A stretch of DNA of 27,383 nt from Pavlovales sp. CCMP2436. Its lineage: Eukaryota > Haptophyta > Pavlovophyceae > Pavlovales. A program made the translations under genes and the position numbers. Shown piece after piece: positions 7,055-16,247 of the stretch. The DNA lies in NCBI GenBank assembly GCA_026770615.1, contig MU631356.1, positions 171,095 through 198,477 on the forward strand, written 5' to 3'. Position 1 is the stretch's first letter, and every line of letters begins with the position of its first letter. Under the pieces are notes generated by a model that saw only the letters and a list, made by a program, of their open reading frames with translations, had not been told where the DNA came from and ran no database searches.

Positions 7055-10000
7055 ATGGGCGCCGGGATCCAGGTACGCCACGGGTCTTGCTCGCCTGCCT
7101 GCGCAACCCCCAAGCCAACCCCACACCCCATTCCCCTCCGAACCTTCGCATCCAGGTTAGCACGCGGCCGTACTGGTGGGGCGGCATGGCCTCCGTGCTA
7201 GGCGGCCTCCTCTTCTTCCTCGCCTGCCTCTTGAACTTGGCCTTCCTCTCGGGCACAGTGCGCGCCCACCCCCCAGCGCCCAACCCCGCGCGCGCACCCC
7301 CGCGCTTCGCCCGCCCCCGCTCACCGTCACCCCTACGAGCCGCACACACCCGCGCTTTGTCCCGCCTCTCATCGCGCGCCCTCAAACGTCCCACCCCCTG
7401 TTTGCAGGCATTCAAGGTGAAGAACCCGCTTGTGGCCTTCGGTACGACCGCTGCAGTCGCCGCTGCGCTGCTTGCTTGCGCTGCGCGACCTACGCCCCCG
7501 CCACGTGATGCGCGCCACCTCACACGTCTGCGCGCGCGGGCACCCTTTGGTTCAGTCGGTTTGGCCCCGCAGGCTCTCTGAGTAACCAGGCTCAGGGGGG
7601 GGCGGTATCTGTGTGCTCGGGCAGTGGTCCTGGACATGTCCGGGAGACCGTCCGGGAGACCGTCTCCGGGTACAGACGTCCTAATCAGAAATCCTTTCCT
7701 TTCGCCCTGCCCTCGCCAGAGCGTACCAAGACAGGCATCGACGCCACCGCGCAGGCCGCGGCGTACAAAAAGTACCTGGCCTTGGACGAGGATCTGCTGC
7801 GCCAGCTGTGGGAGTACCGCGCCGTCTCGGCAAACCTCTCGATCGTGGCAAGCGCGATCACGACGCTCTCCTTCTTCCTGCTGCTTGCCACCGTCATGTC
7901 GCTCGCCGACTGTTTCGACCAGCACTCTGGCCACAAGGTAAGTGCCCCATTTACGAATCTGCAACTAACTCTGCGTTACCACTTCGGGAACCATGACTTT
8001 CTTTTCGCTCCTGAACGCTGAGAATCGGAAACGTTAGTTACATTAAGTATTTTCGCTTTCACTGCCCGTTGTCACTGCCCGCTGCTCGCTTCCTCACTGT
8101 CCGCTCCCCTACTGCCCACTCCCCTACTGCCCGCTCCCTCACTGTCCGCTCCCCCACTGCTGCTCGCTCTTTCTCACTGTCCGCTCCCTCACTGTGCGCT
8201 GTTCGCTGCTGCTCTCTCTCTGACTGTCCGCTCCCTCACTACTCTTCGCTGCTGCTAGTGCGACCACCTATGAGATATAAATAAACATTGAGATATAAAT
8301 AAACATTAAGATATAAATAAATATTGAGATATAAATAAACATTGAGATATAAATAAACATTGAGATATAAATAAACATTGAGATATAAATAAACATATGC
8401 AAGCTTCCCTCTCTGTGTGTCTTTCTATACTTTTAATGTATTTATGTTTTTGTAAATTTATACATGACCGAAAATACGAAATTTTAAATTACCCTGTCGT
8501 CGCCAGCGGGGACTTTCTGGATTCTGCTGCTCGCGCAGCCCTCTCACGTCTGCTCCCACTTTTTGCTCATACTTGCCGCCACGCTCCCGCTGTCTGCTCT
8601 CACTGCCACTGTCGCGAGCGTCTCTTGCCCTAGCCCCCTTAGCCCCCTAGCCCCCCCTAGTCCCATCTCTATCCCCTTTTAACTTATCGGTGAAATCCTC
8701 GCCAGTGAGGTTTTCGCCAAAAACAAAGTCTTGGCTCCAGCAATTGTGCGCACTAGGCGTCCACGGAGAGACTGGTGCCAAGGGTGTAAGGGCTTGCAAC
8801 TCAGGCTTCCATTTATTTTAACCGTGTCGTCAGATTTCTGAAGCGAGGACGCTCCCTTCCTTATAATTATAAGCTTTGAGCACCCAATAAAACAAACGTC
8901 CTTATAATTATAAGTAAGGGCATCTACTCGCTTCAGAAATCTGTGAACACGGTTGAAATAAAGGGAAGCCTGAGTTGCCAGCCCTTACACCCTTGCTGGT
9001 GCCCTCGCTGACAGCCGCTCTGTCTGTCTTTTGTGTGTGTGTTTTTGTGTTTCTGTTTGTTTTTATGATTGATTACAGCCAGACTGCCTGCCAAATGATT
9101 AGTATTCTTATTATTTAGCATTCTCATTCTCATTCTCATTATTATCGCTATTCTTGTTACAGGCGTCTAAGACGATGTTAGTGCCGGCCTTCCTCTTCGC
9201 CGCTGCGCTTGTTGTGCTGGATCTCACCTTCAACGCCGGGCAGACCACCACGTCTGCCTTCATATACGACATGTGGACCGTGGACTACCAGACGCTAAAG
9301 GTTTTTTTTCGGGGGGGGGTGGGGGGTGACTACCGGATCCTAGTAGCGTTTTTTGTTTTGTTTTTTTGGACTACCAGTCCTCGAGGTTTTTGTGGGGGGG
9401 GGAGAGTGGAAGAGGGGGGGAAGGGGGGGGGAGCCCCCCCCCCCTCGACTTGCAGCCTGAAGGCATACGGGCATGAGGTGCGCTGCTCTGCTTCTTCGGC
9501 AGGCATCACCTTGTGCGTAGCTGCTGGAGCCAGGACTCTGTTCTGTGTTAAAACCTCGCCGGCGAGGTTTACACACAAGCGATATTTGATTCCGAATAAC
9601 CGTGAACTGGTTTTTGACCAGTACGGTATTTAATTTCGGTAGCAACCGAGACCTGGCTCCAGTAGCTACGCAACTGCAGGCGCCACGGCCAAGGGTGTAA
9701 GGACTGGCAACTTAAACTTCCTTACATTTTGACCGTGTTCACGAATTTCTGATGCTTGATCTAGGGCTTCCTTATATTTATAAGCTCGTGAGCACCCGAT
9801 AAAATAAACGTCCTTATAATTCTTAGGAAGCCCTCGATCAAGCATCAGAAATTTGTAAACACGGTCAAAATGTAAGGAAGCCTGATTTGCCAGCCCTTAC
9901 ACCCTTGCCACGGTGGCGACAGGCGAATCCCACGAACTAACTTCTCTTAATTAAGCGCACCAGTCAGGTGAGTATGAACATGATTTAACGGTGGGGGCGG

Positions 10001-11603
10001 TATTCGTGTGCTTTGCAAAGGTCCCTCGGCCCGTGTGTTTCTCAACGCTTGGAGAGCTGGTGGGTACCTGGATCAGGGGACGGACGTAAATCTAGATATT
10101 TACTCACTGTGAGAGGCCATTGCTCTCACAGTGCTACACTAACTCTTCCGCACTAGTCAGGGGAATCTCATACAGGCCACAGGGAGGGGGGGAGGCTTCT
10201 GGGCGTCGCTCGGTTAAGGTTCGGGCTAGGTCGCTAACAAAAGAACCCTGGGCGAGAACGATTGCGTAACAACTCGTGACAGCATACTAATTCGAATCCG
10301 GACTGGGCCGAATCCAGGAAACTGCCAAAGAAAGGCAGTTGCAAACCATCGTATCTCTATTGAGATGCCTGGAGTCTAGCTTTATAGGATAACGAATTAG
10401 TAACCCTAACCTAACCCGAGTTTGGGCATCGCCTTTACGCCTTTGGCCCCTTTAGGTGGGCACCCTTTGGTTAAGTCGGGTTGGCCCCGCACCTCCCTTC
10501 CCGGCGTTTGGTTGAGCGCCGGGGAGGCGATTGAGACTTCGGACTGAAAAGATCGTTGTCTCTAGGCGAGCTGTCATAGGACACGTCATTCTAATATTAT
10601 ACCTTGCCCCTGAGCCGAGTGGGTAACGCTGCCTGATGGCGCTGCGGCGGAGTTGTTCTTTAATGAGTGTTCTTTAATGTTCTTTTATTAGTTTTATTTC
10701 ATGAGTGTTGTTTAATTAATTTTATCTAATTAGTTTATTTCATGAGTGTTATTTAATTAGGGCGGGTTGTGGAGGACGCAAAGACAATCAAATCGAGTAC
10801 CAATAGGGAGGGGTGTGGGGGTTGCTGTGTCAATAATTGGGCTCGGGTAGACATTTTGTCAATGTTGGGGGTAGTGCCAAATTTGGAATTTCCCTCGCTG
10901 CAGAGAATCGGATATAACTGACTGACCCCTGCCTATCCGCCCAGGCTGTCTGCTCCTGACTGTCCCTCCTGACTGTCCGCTGACTGTCTGCTTCTGACTG
11001 TCCGCCCTGATTGCTGTGTCCGCAGGCCCTGGAGATATCTTACGTGATGACTAACTCTCGCGAAATGTGGATGAAGGTGCGGATTTTATTTTATTTATTT
11101 ATTAAGTTCTTTTAACGTTTTCAGGCTTGCTTTTCGAAAAATAGTTCGTTTAACGCCCCCCCCCTGACTTGCAGCCTGAAGTTGTTCTGACATGACATTG
11201 CCTCTGGCTTGACGGCTTCTTCCCTCTTCTTCTCAGACGGCTAGTATATATGCAATGCCCACCCAATAACTAACTCACGTAATTCAGTAACCCCGGGCTG
11301 TGGTCTGGCAGCCAACACGCCTGAGCCGGTTTGCTGCTGCTACGAGTACCACTACCGAATCATACACCTACTACTATACTACTACTACTACCACTCCTAC
11401 TACACTACTACTCCTACTACTACTACTATGCCTCCCCCCCCCCCGCCTGCTGCCCACTCTACATATCACACGTCCTAATGCAATATCAGGCCGTGGTCTG
11501 GGTGTTCCTTGGCGTGGGTATGTCTACCGCCGCCTACCTCAACGGCCGTTCGAACATGCTCTACTCCTCGTGGACCTTCCTCAGTGTGCTCATTGCTCTC
11601 CTG

Positions 11604-11639
<36 letters not shown>

Positions 11640-13225
11640 GTAGAAATCTTTCTCGGTGCGCTTATCGCTCTCATGAGGTACTTAAAAATTAATATAAATT
11701 CTAAACATTACTCAGTGTGCTCATCGCACTTCCGAGGTACTTCAAACCTAAAATCTGTAAAAATGAAATCCCTTCTCGCTGCGCTCATCGCTCTCCTGGG
11801 GTACTTAAAATAATAAAATATTAATAAGTGGAAACCTTCCTCAGTGTGCTCATCACTCTCCCGAGGTACTTACCTTGCCATGTGTCCATTCGTAGCCCTA
11901 ACCCTGGGTCTACCATGGGTCTATTCATAGCCTTGNNNNNNNNNNNNNNNNNNNNNNNNNNNNNNNNNNNNNNNNNNNNNNNNNNNNNNNNNNNNNNNNN
12001 NNNNNNNNNNNNNNNNNNNNNNNNNNNNNNNNNNNNNNNNNNNNNNNNNNNNNNNNNNNNNNNNNNNNNNNNNNNNNNNNNNNNNNNNNNNNNNNNNNNN
12101 NNNNNNNNNNNNNNNNNNNNNNNNNNNNNNNNNNNNNNNNNNNNNNTTTGTTCTTTCTGTTTTCTTTTTTTTTTGTTTTGTTTGAATCCATGCGTCCATT
12201 CTTTCGTTCATTTTGACTTACAGGTATGCTCACAGTGCTCGTGGGGCTTACTCGTTGTTTTTATTTCATTTTATTTCATTTTCATAACGGCTCCATTCGT
12301 ATTTCATTTTTTGGTTTCTCTTTGTGTGTTCAATCGTTCCGTTGTGCCTTTGTTCACTTGTATTCCCTCTCTCGCCCAAAGGGGATCCGTGTTTATCTCC
12401 TGACGCGGCTGCACTCGCCCAAAATTCCGCCCGCCCTCAAACTCCAGATCGGCGAGTACCCTGCATCCGTTTTTTTTTTCTTTTTTTTCTTGCGTGCATG
12501 TTCCATCTCTCGTCCTGACCCCCACAATTAATTTAACCAATTGTTCGCAATCAGGTGAGCTTCTTCTTGCTGCCGATCTGGATGGTGTGGACGGGCGTGT
12601 ACCTGCTCAACATCCGCGACAAGGAATTTACGGAGGTATTTGCGGCAGCACACGCAAAAATAGAGCATATGACGTATGTTTATTACTGATGGGGGTTCAA
12701 GCTAGCGTTTGATGTCCTGGAAGTTGTACGAGTCTGAGCGCTGCGTCGCCCATTGCCTGCTGCGTGCCTTGATCGGCTGCACTGGCTTGGGCGCCAGTGC
12801 GCGTGCCGATGGAACTCCGGCATTGTGCCCGGACAAGGGCGGTTAAGGAGATGATCTGCTGGTTGCTGTTTGTCGTGTTCCCACGCTGGGCGGCGATTGG
12901 GGCCAGCGCACTTAAGCGGCCAAGTTATTTATTATGATCTACTTCGCATTCGTGGCAACGATTTAGCAGAGGTTCGTTCTGGGATAACGATTCCCCTACT
13001 GGGGTCGTTATTTCCCAGTGACAAACTCGATTAAACTTTCACGCCCGCCCACTCACTCGCGTGTAGGATTCACACACCCCCCCCCTCCCCCGTTATCAGG
13101 GGCCGGGCATCCGTGGCGTCAACGAGATTCCAGTCCACGGCCCCCAAGGAAATGGCACACCTGGCGGCGCTCCCTATCGCGCACCCTACCGTGATGACGA
13201 CGCGCCGGTGAACACCCATGTCTGA
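7055..13225 (+). CDS. Unrecognised multi-pass membrane protein, ten visible exons
   Basis: Exons: 7055-7072, 7156-7257, 7408-7440 (or to 7503), 7720-7937, 9163-9300, 11026-11076, 11490-11605, 12382-12468, 12555-12635, 13100-13225 (TGA). Junctions are GT-AG and phases agree, except that exon 7 ends in phase 2 while exon 8 is phase 0, so at least one exon is hidden in or near the gap at 11936-12146. The product (about 320 residues without the gap) starts MGAGIQVSTRPYWWGG. Hydrophobic segments include GLLFFLACLLNLAFL, IVASAITTLSFFLLLATVM, PAFLFAAALVVLDLTF, VVWVFLGVGMSTAAYL, FLSVLIALL and FFLLPIWMVWTGVYLL, so about six membrane spans. A charged loop (KKYLALDEDLLRQLWEY) follows the first, and a soluble Gly/Pro/Asp-rich tail ends DDDAPVNTHV. 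No family recognised; a eukaryote-specific membrane protein is the safest call. Its introns are up to 1.7 kb and full of repeats. Confidence 0.8.
7535..7690 (+). repeat. Fragments of dispersed repeats in intron 3
   Basis: GGGCACCCTTTGGTTCAGTC at 7537 recurs at 10457 (GGTTAAGTC). From 7601 the sequence GGCGGTATCTGTGTGCTCGG resembles copies at 9997, 14647 and 16143. It includes a tandem 12-mer GTCCGGGAGACC (twice, from 7638). Confidence 0.65.
8055..8397 (+). repeat. Two adjacent tandem arrays in intron 4
   Basis: About 8055-8265 is an imperfect array of CACTG(T/C)CCGCTCCC units. About 8268-8397 is a cleaner array of an 18-base unit, ATTGAGATATAAATAAAC, in seven or more copies. Confidence 0.9.
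8780..8994. mobile_element. MITE copy 1 (215 bp) with ~70-bp TIRs and 9-bp TSD
   Basis: The ends AAGGGTGTAAGGGC and GCCCTTACACCCTT are reverse complements and the complementarity continues inward through ACTCAGGCTTCC and beyond ATTTCTGAAGCGAG. It is flanked by ACTGGTGCC (8771-8779) and GCTGGTGCC (8995-9003), an 8/9 match. It sits in intron 4 of the membrane-protein gene. A 9-bp duplication with long TIRs fits Mutator-like elements; no transposase is present. Confidence 0.88.
9282..9405 (+). repeat. Echoes of the exon-5 end in intron 5
   Basis: Exon 5 ends GGACTACCAGACGCTAAAG and is followed by a T-run and a G-run. Similar strings follow at about 9328 (TGACTACCGGATCCTAG, then T-run) and 9368 (GGACTACCAGTCCTCGAG, then GTTTTTGT and a G-run). 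Confidence 0.65.
9515..9671. repeat. 157-bp palindromic element
   Basis: Arms 9515-9537 and 9649-9671 pair (GCGTAGCT(G/A)CTGGAGCCAGG). The interior has further hairpins, CCTCGCCGGCGAGG and ACTGGTTTTTGACCAGT, so the whole piece could fold into one long branched stem. It lies 19 bases left of MITE copy 2, in the same intron. Confidence 0.75.
9691..9906. mobile_element. MITE copy 2, same family as 8780-8994
   Basis: Ends AAGGGTGTAAGGACTGGCAA and the complementary CAGCCCTTACACCCTT; long stem through ACGAATTTCTGATGCTTGATC. The centre matches copy 1 (GAGCACCCGATAAAATAAAC against GAGCACCCAATAAAACAAAC). Flanks GCCACGGCC (9682-9690) and GCCACGGTG (9907-9915) match at 7/9. Confidence 0.88.
9991..10104 (+). 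repeat. Dispersed repeat copy (GGTATC family)
   Basis: Shares GGCGGTATTCGTGTGCTTTG, AAGGTCCCT, the AACGCTTGGA string, TCAGGGGACGGACGTA and the end ATCTAGATATTTAC with 16135-16247 and, more diverged, 14640-14752. In one frame the copies give GIRVLCKGPSARVF here and GIRVLC-GPLIRVF at 16147, suggesting derivation from coding sequence. Confidence 0.7.
10105..11025 (+). other. Rest of intron 5: structured and low-complexity sequence
   Basis: No exon is recognised. Several strong hairpins occur: CTGTGAGAGG.../...CTCTCACAG (10107-10132), AACTGCC/GGCAGTT (10319-10343), ATCTCTATTGAGAT (10351-10364) and CCTCCCTTCCCGGCG/CGCCGGGGAGG (10493-10528). TAACCCTAACCTAACCC-like sequence occurs at 10401-10418. 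From 10660 it is AT-rich with ATTTCATGAGTGTT repeats. The pieces may be the 3' region of a retroelement. Confidence 0.45.
11355..11432 (+). repeat. (CTA)n trinucleotide repeat in intron 6
   Basis: Imperfect ACTACT/CCTACT array, about 75 bases, ending before a C-run. It lies about 60 bases upstream of the exon-7 acceptor and may act as its pyrimidine-rich tract. Confidence 0.85.
11571..11871 (+). repeat. Five-copy array of the exon-7 end plus donor
   Basis: The end of exon 7 (11571-11605, TTCCTCAGTGTGCTCATTGC then TCTCCTGAG) is followed by four diverged copies at about 11642-11684, 11701-11743, 11766-11807 and 11829-11871. Each ends (G)GGTACTT and is separated from the next by AT-rich DNA, giving a period of about 60-70. 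A 28-base T-run (11607-11634) follows the genuine exon end. Confidence 0.88.
11936..12146. other. Assembly gap (211 N)
   Basis: Unresolved bases in the intron region after exon 7. The phase mismatch between exons 7 and 8 implies that a short exon of the membrane-protein gene lies in the gap or just beside it; an acceptor-like GACTTACAG ends at 12223. Confidence 1.
12685..12916. repeat. Left arm of a ~230-bp inverted repeat
   Basis: Reverse-complement match to 13769-14012 at roughly 80-85% by eye. Long blocks such as GAGCGCTGCGTCGCCCATTG and GTTGCTGTTTGTCGTGTTCC are identical. It lies inside the last intron (12636-13099) of the membrane-protein gene. Confidence 0.88.
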
Positions 13226-13562
13226 TTTTTGGACACGCAACGCCCGATTCGCAGCAGACTCGGCCACCTCCCGCGGTCAATGAGTCTTTGCCTTCCTGCA
13301 ATAAAGTGTCTTAGTCACTAGGTGGCCTTTGTGGCTTGGCGGAGGAAGGCCGACTTCATTAACTAATGTGTCCGGGAAAACAGTTTCTCTGTACCCCCTC
13401 CGTTTCATGAGTTGTTTCGAGGGATTTTGATGTATACTGGACTTTTTCGCAATAGATCCTTTATACCGGACTTTTTCGCAATAGATCCCCACGGACTGGC
13501 CACTAAGGATCAAAACCGGGTGTCATAGGGTTAGTTAGTAACTACTTAGTATCATATGCAGA
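13226..13562 (+). other. 3' flank of the membrane-protein gene, with AATAAA
   Basis: AATAAA at 13300-13305, 75 bases after the stop, is a plausible polyadenylation signal. A direct duplication of GGACTTTTTCGCAATAGATC occurs at about 13439 and 13469. No gene seen. Confidence 0.5.
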
Positions 13563-13778
13563 CGATCTGCGGGATCGTCACCGGCGCTTTTGGTGAGGTC
13601 CTTGAGTGCCGACACGCACACGCTTGTCAAAGAAATTGCGGCGCAGGGAGGCCGCAAGATGTACGCGCTGATGGGCGTGGGTCCGCTGGAGGCGGCCGCG
13701 CGCATCAAGAAGCAGCTCATCGACACGATCGGTACGATCACGCACGCGGCCATGCGCAGCTGCTGCTCGTGCGCTTGA
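13563..13778 (+). CDS. Unrecognised short coding segment, possibly a terminal exon
   Basis: The frame contains SADTHTLVKEIAAQGGRK, then YALMGVGPLEAAARIKKQ and ends MRSCCSCA before TGA (13776-13778). It is GC-rich and amphipathic, and the Cys-rich end could be lipid-modified. An acceptor is possible at TCATATGCAG (13561), but its phase does not join to the membrane-protein gene. It abuts the right arm of the inverted repeat. It could instead be a fragment of a transposon protein. Confidence 0.35.
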   Translation, partial: RSAGSSPALLVRSLSADTHTLVKEIAAQGGRKMYALMGVGPLEAAARIKKQLIDTIGTITHAAMRSCCSCA

Positions 13779-14012
13779 GTGCGCTGGACCCGATCGCTGC
13801 CCAGCGTGGGAACACGACAAACAGCAACTAGCAGATTGTCTCCCTAATTGCCCTTGCCCGGGCACACTACCGGAGATCCATCGGCACGTGCGGTGGCACC
13901 CAAGCCAGCGCAGCCGACTAAGGCACGCAGCAGGCAATGGGCGACGCAGCGCTCAGACCAGCACAACATTTAGAACAATCAGACACGCCAGTTTGAATCC
14001 CTATCGTTAATA
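13769..14012. repeat. Right arm of the ~230-bp inverted repeat
   Basis: Pairs with 12685-12916. Its outer ~40 bases (13971-14012) also have a diverged direct copy at about 14075-14130 (ACAATCAGA...GACGCCAG). Confidence 0.85.
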
Positions 14013-14374
14013 TATTGACCCCCATACTCTGATATCCACAAAAATTTCGCCGGGTGCCGTTGATGCAGATTGCAGGACAATCAGAGTGACAGACGCCAGA
14101 TTGCGAACCCCATATCAGCAATAATATTCCTAATACAAGCCCGTCATGCATGCACGCACTGATCCATGACAAGTCCTTTATATTCATGCACCACTCATGC
14201 ATACTGCGCTTAGCAACCAAACGGGCCCTTGAAACCGGCCAGTCACCCACGCTGTCACACCACTCGGGCGACAAAAAACCTAAAATCAAACATGAGCCGC
14301 AAGCTTAAAAAAGTCTTCAAAACGCAAACATGAGCCAGCAGCAAGCCCGCCACACCCCGCAACCCAAAGTCCTG
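14013..14374. other. No gene seen; repeat-derived flank
   Basis: Contains the diverged direct copy of the inverted-repeat end and the short repeat AAACATGAGCC (14289, 14328). Short open frames are not convincing. Confidence 0.4.
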
Positions 14375-16247
14375 CGCCTGAGGTCCACCCCCGTCAAGGG
14401 GTGGGATAGAATGGGCCAGCAAATAAGCCGCGCATATTTGTGGTTTTTTGCCCCCAGGCACAAATCTCAACACATGCGAGCCAGGCTAGGGAGGAAGTAA
14501 TGTTTGGGATGCGCGAAGATGGGCCGCACTTGTAGATAGTGCTGCATGTTCAGACGACGCGAGGGAGAGAAGTGGAGGTCGATCAGAGCGCCAGTCGAGA
14601 GTCGTCAGTCGTCGATCGTCGTGTGGCTGAACTGATCAGCGGTAGGGACGGTATCCGTGTGCTCGGGGTGGATCCCTGGATCTGAGTGTTCTTTCAACAA
14701 TTAAATCCAGTGAGATCCTCCCGGGTCACGGACGTTTAACTAGAAACTTACACATAAATTCAAGATAGCCATTTGGGCCGCCCAGGCAGCTGAGAAAGCA
14801 GCCAGAAAAGACACGAACCGATCATCGACAATCACACCCACACGGACCAATCCACAGCTGCAGCAGAGGGACGGACGACGAGCCACACTACCGCCACCCC
14901 CCCCAGCGCCCGTGCGTGCAACGCCACACAACCCGATACCCAGAGTCCGCCGCGAGGCCATACGGGGTGAGCCACACCAACGCGAACACGCCGCCACACA
15001 GCAAAATCCTACCCTCACGCCACCAACGGCCTCGCCAGCCATACCTCACGCGCCCACACCAAGGCCGCCACGCAAACGGGCATAGAGCCAAGCCACGCCC
15101 GCCACACGCCAGAAGCACTCCCCCGCCACACCTACGCCGGCCACACCATAGATGCCAACACCAGTCATCCCCCCAAGGCCACAAACAACGGCCGCCCCCA
15201 TCGTACCAAATGGGACCACGCCACCCACGCACACACGCACATTGTGCTCATCCAAACGGCCACTGGAAGCCTGCCAGCTCACCGCACCACCTACGGAAGG
15301 AGAACAGCCACAGACCCCCGAGCCATCAACAGTGAATACGCCCGCCTCGCTACACGAGACCACAGCAAGCCCACCACGCAAACGCTCACAGAGCCGAGCC
15401 AAGCCCGACACACCACAGCCTAAGCCGGCCACTCCACAGCGGCCAACTCCACCCGGCCCACCGGCGCCACAAGCAGCGGGCGCCCACATCACAGCAGCCG
15501 AGGACATGCCGGCACCTCCTCACCCGCGCATATTGCGTTCATCCAAATGCCCACTAGAAGTCAACCAGACTCACCCATCACCCATGGAACTGTACCAGAC
15601 ACAACAGTCGATCGTGGAACAGCAGCGGACTCGCGCGACGCGGCTCCCCATAGACAGTAGCGGAACAACTGCTGCAAGAGTCTCACACCACCGTGCTCTG
15701 CGCTCATCCATGCGGCCCAAAGCAGCGACACAGACCCACACACCCCAGCAGTTAGCAGAGACGCGCCAAAAGCGCAGGAAGAGAGAGGGACAATGCCCCG
15801 AAGCCACACCGGCAGAGCCGCGCCACAAGTGCAAGAGGGAAGAACAATGCCCCGAAAACACACCTCAACATATTGAGCCCGAGGCCCACCCTCCTGAGGG
15901 GGTGGGGTAGACCGGGACTACAACAAGCCTCCACCGTGTAATTCCTGCCCCTCGTGGGCAAGAATCACACAATGGGATACAGGCTATCGAAGGTTGTTTG
16001 TCTGTTTATTTTGTACTACAGGTGCGGCATGTGCGCAGGCGAACTGCATTTTGAGACGAGCGAGAAGCAGCAGCGGCCGCTTAGCGCGCGATAGTCAGAG
16101 AGTTGTCGATTGTCGTGTGTCAGATCAGCCTCAGTGGTGGGGACGGTATCCGTGTGCTCTGCTAAGGTCCCTTGATCCGAGTGTTCTCGCAACGCTTGGA
16201 CCATGTGGAGACCTGTCAGGGGACCGACGTATTTCTAGATATTTACA
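14375..16247 (+). mobile_element. Retroelement-like unit with a 375-bp direct repeat at both ends
   Basis: Bases 14375-14752 and 15872-16247 are diverged direct copies of equal length. Both start in the C-terminal end of the same frame (EVHPRQGVG-stop against EAHPPEGVG-stop) and both end with the GGTATC-family sequence. The Pro/Thr/Gln-rich frame lies between. Either two head-to-tail copies of a non-LTR-type element, the left one 5'-truncated, or a small LTR-like element; coding sequence inside the repeat favours the former. Confidence 0.55.
14756..15910 (+). pseudogene. Pro/Thr/Gln-rich retroelement ORF1-like frame with internal repeats
   Basis: The frame is open for about 385 codons except for TAG at 15083 and 15149; the second half (15152-15910, ending TAG) is 252 residues. 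It is basic and rich in Pro, Thr, Gln, Arg and His. A repeated motif appears three times: TRTLCSSKRPLEA, PRILRSSKCPLEV and HRALRSSMRPKAA. Another repeat, KRRKREGQCPE and KCKREEQCPE, lies near the end. The PPRKR unit repeats, and both TAG codons fall where the sister repeat has CAG. Such low-complexity basic proteins are typical of retroelement ORF1 products that bind nucleic acid, but no named domain is visible. Confidence 0.5.

Noticed and set aside
7035..7964. 309-residue minus-strand open frame
   Set aside because: It overlaps four phase-consistent plus-strand exons and their introns; Arg-rich composition reflects GC-rich antisense sequence.
8268..8397. CRISPR-like array
   Set aside because: Units are contiguous 18-mers without spacers, in a eukaryotic intron; simple tandem repeat.
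10285..10305. tRNA-like string TTCGAATCCGG
   Set aside because: It resembles a T-arm, but no acceptor stem, D-arm or anticodon arm can be paired around it.
10401..10418. Telomere remnant or chromosome end
   Set aside because: Only two or three degenerate CCCTAA units, in the middle of an intron; not a telomere.
11828..12403. Open frames running through the gap
   Set aside because: They depend on unknown bases and have no support on either side.
13563..13778. Next exon of the membrane-protein gene
   Set aside because: The gene already ends at 13225 in phase, and the possible acceptor here does not match phase 0 of exon 9.
14375..16247. LTR retrotransposon
   Set aside because: The direct repeats begin inside coding sequence of the same frame and lack visible TG/CA ends, so head-to-tail copies fit better.
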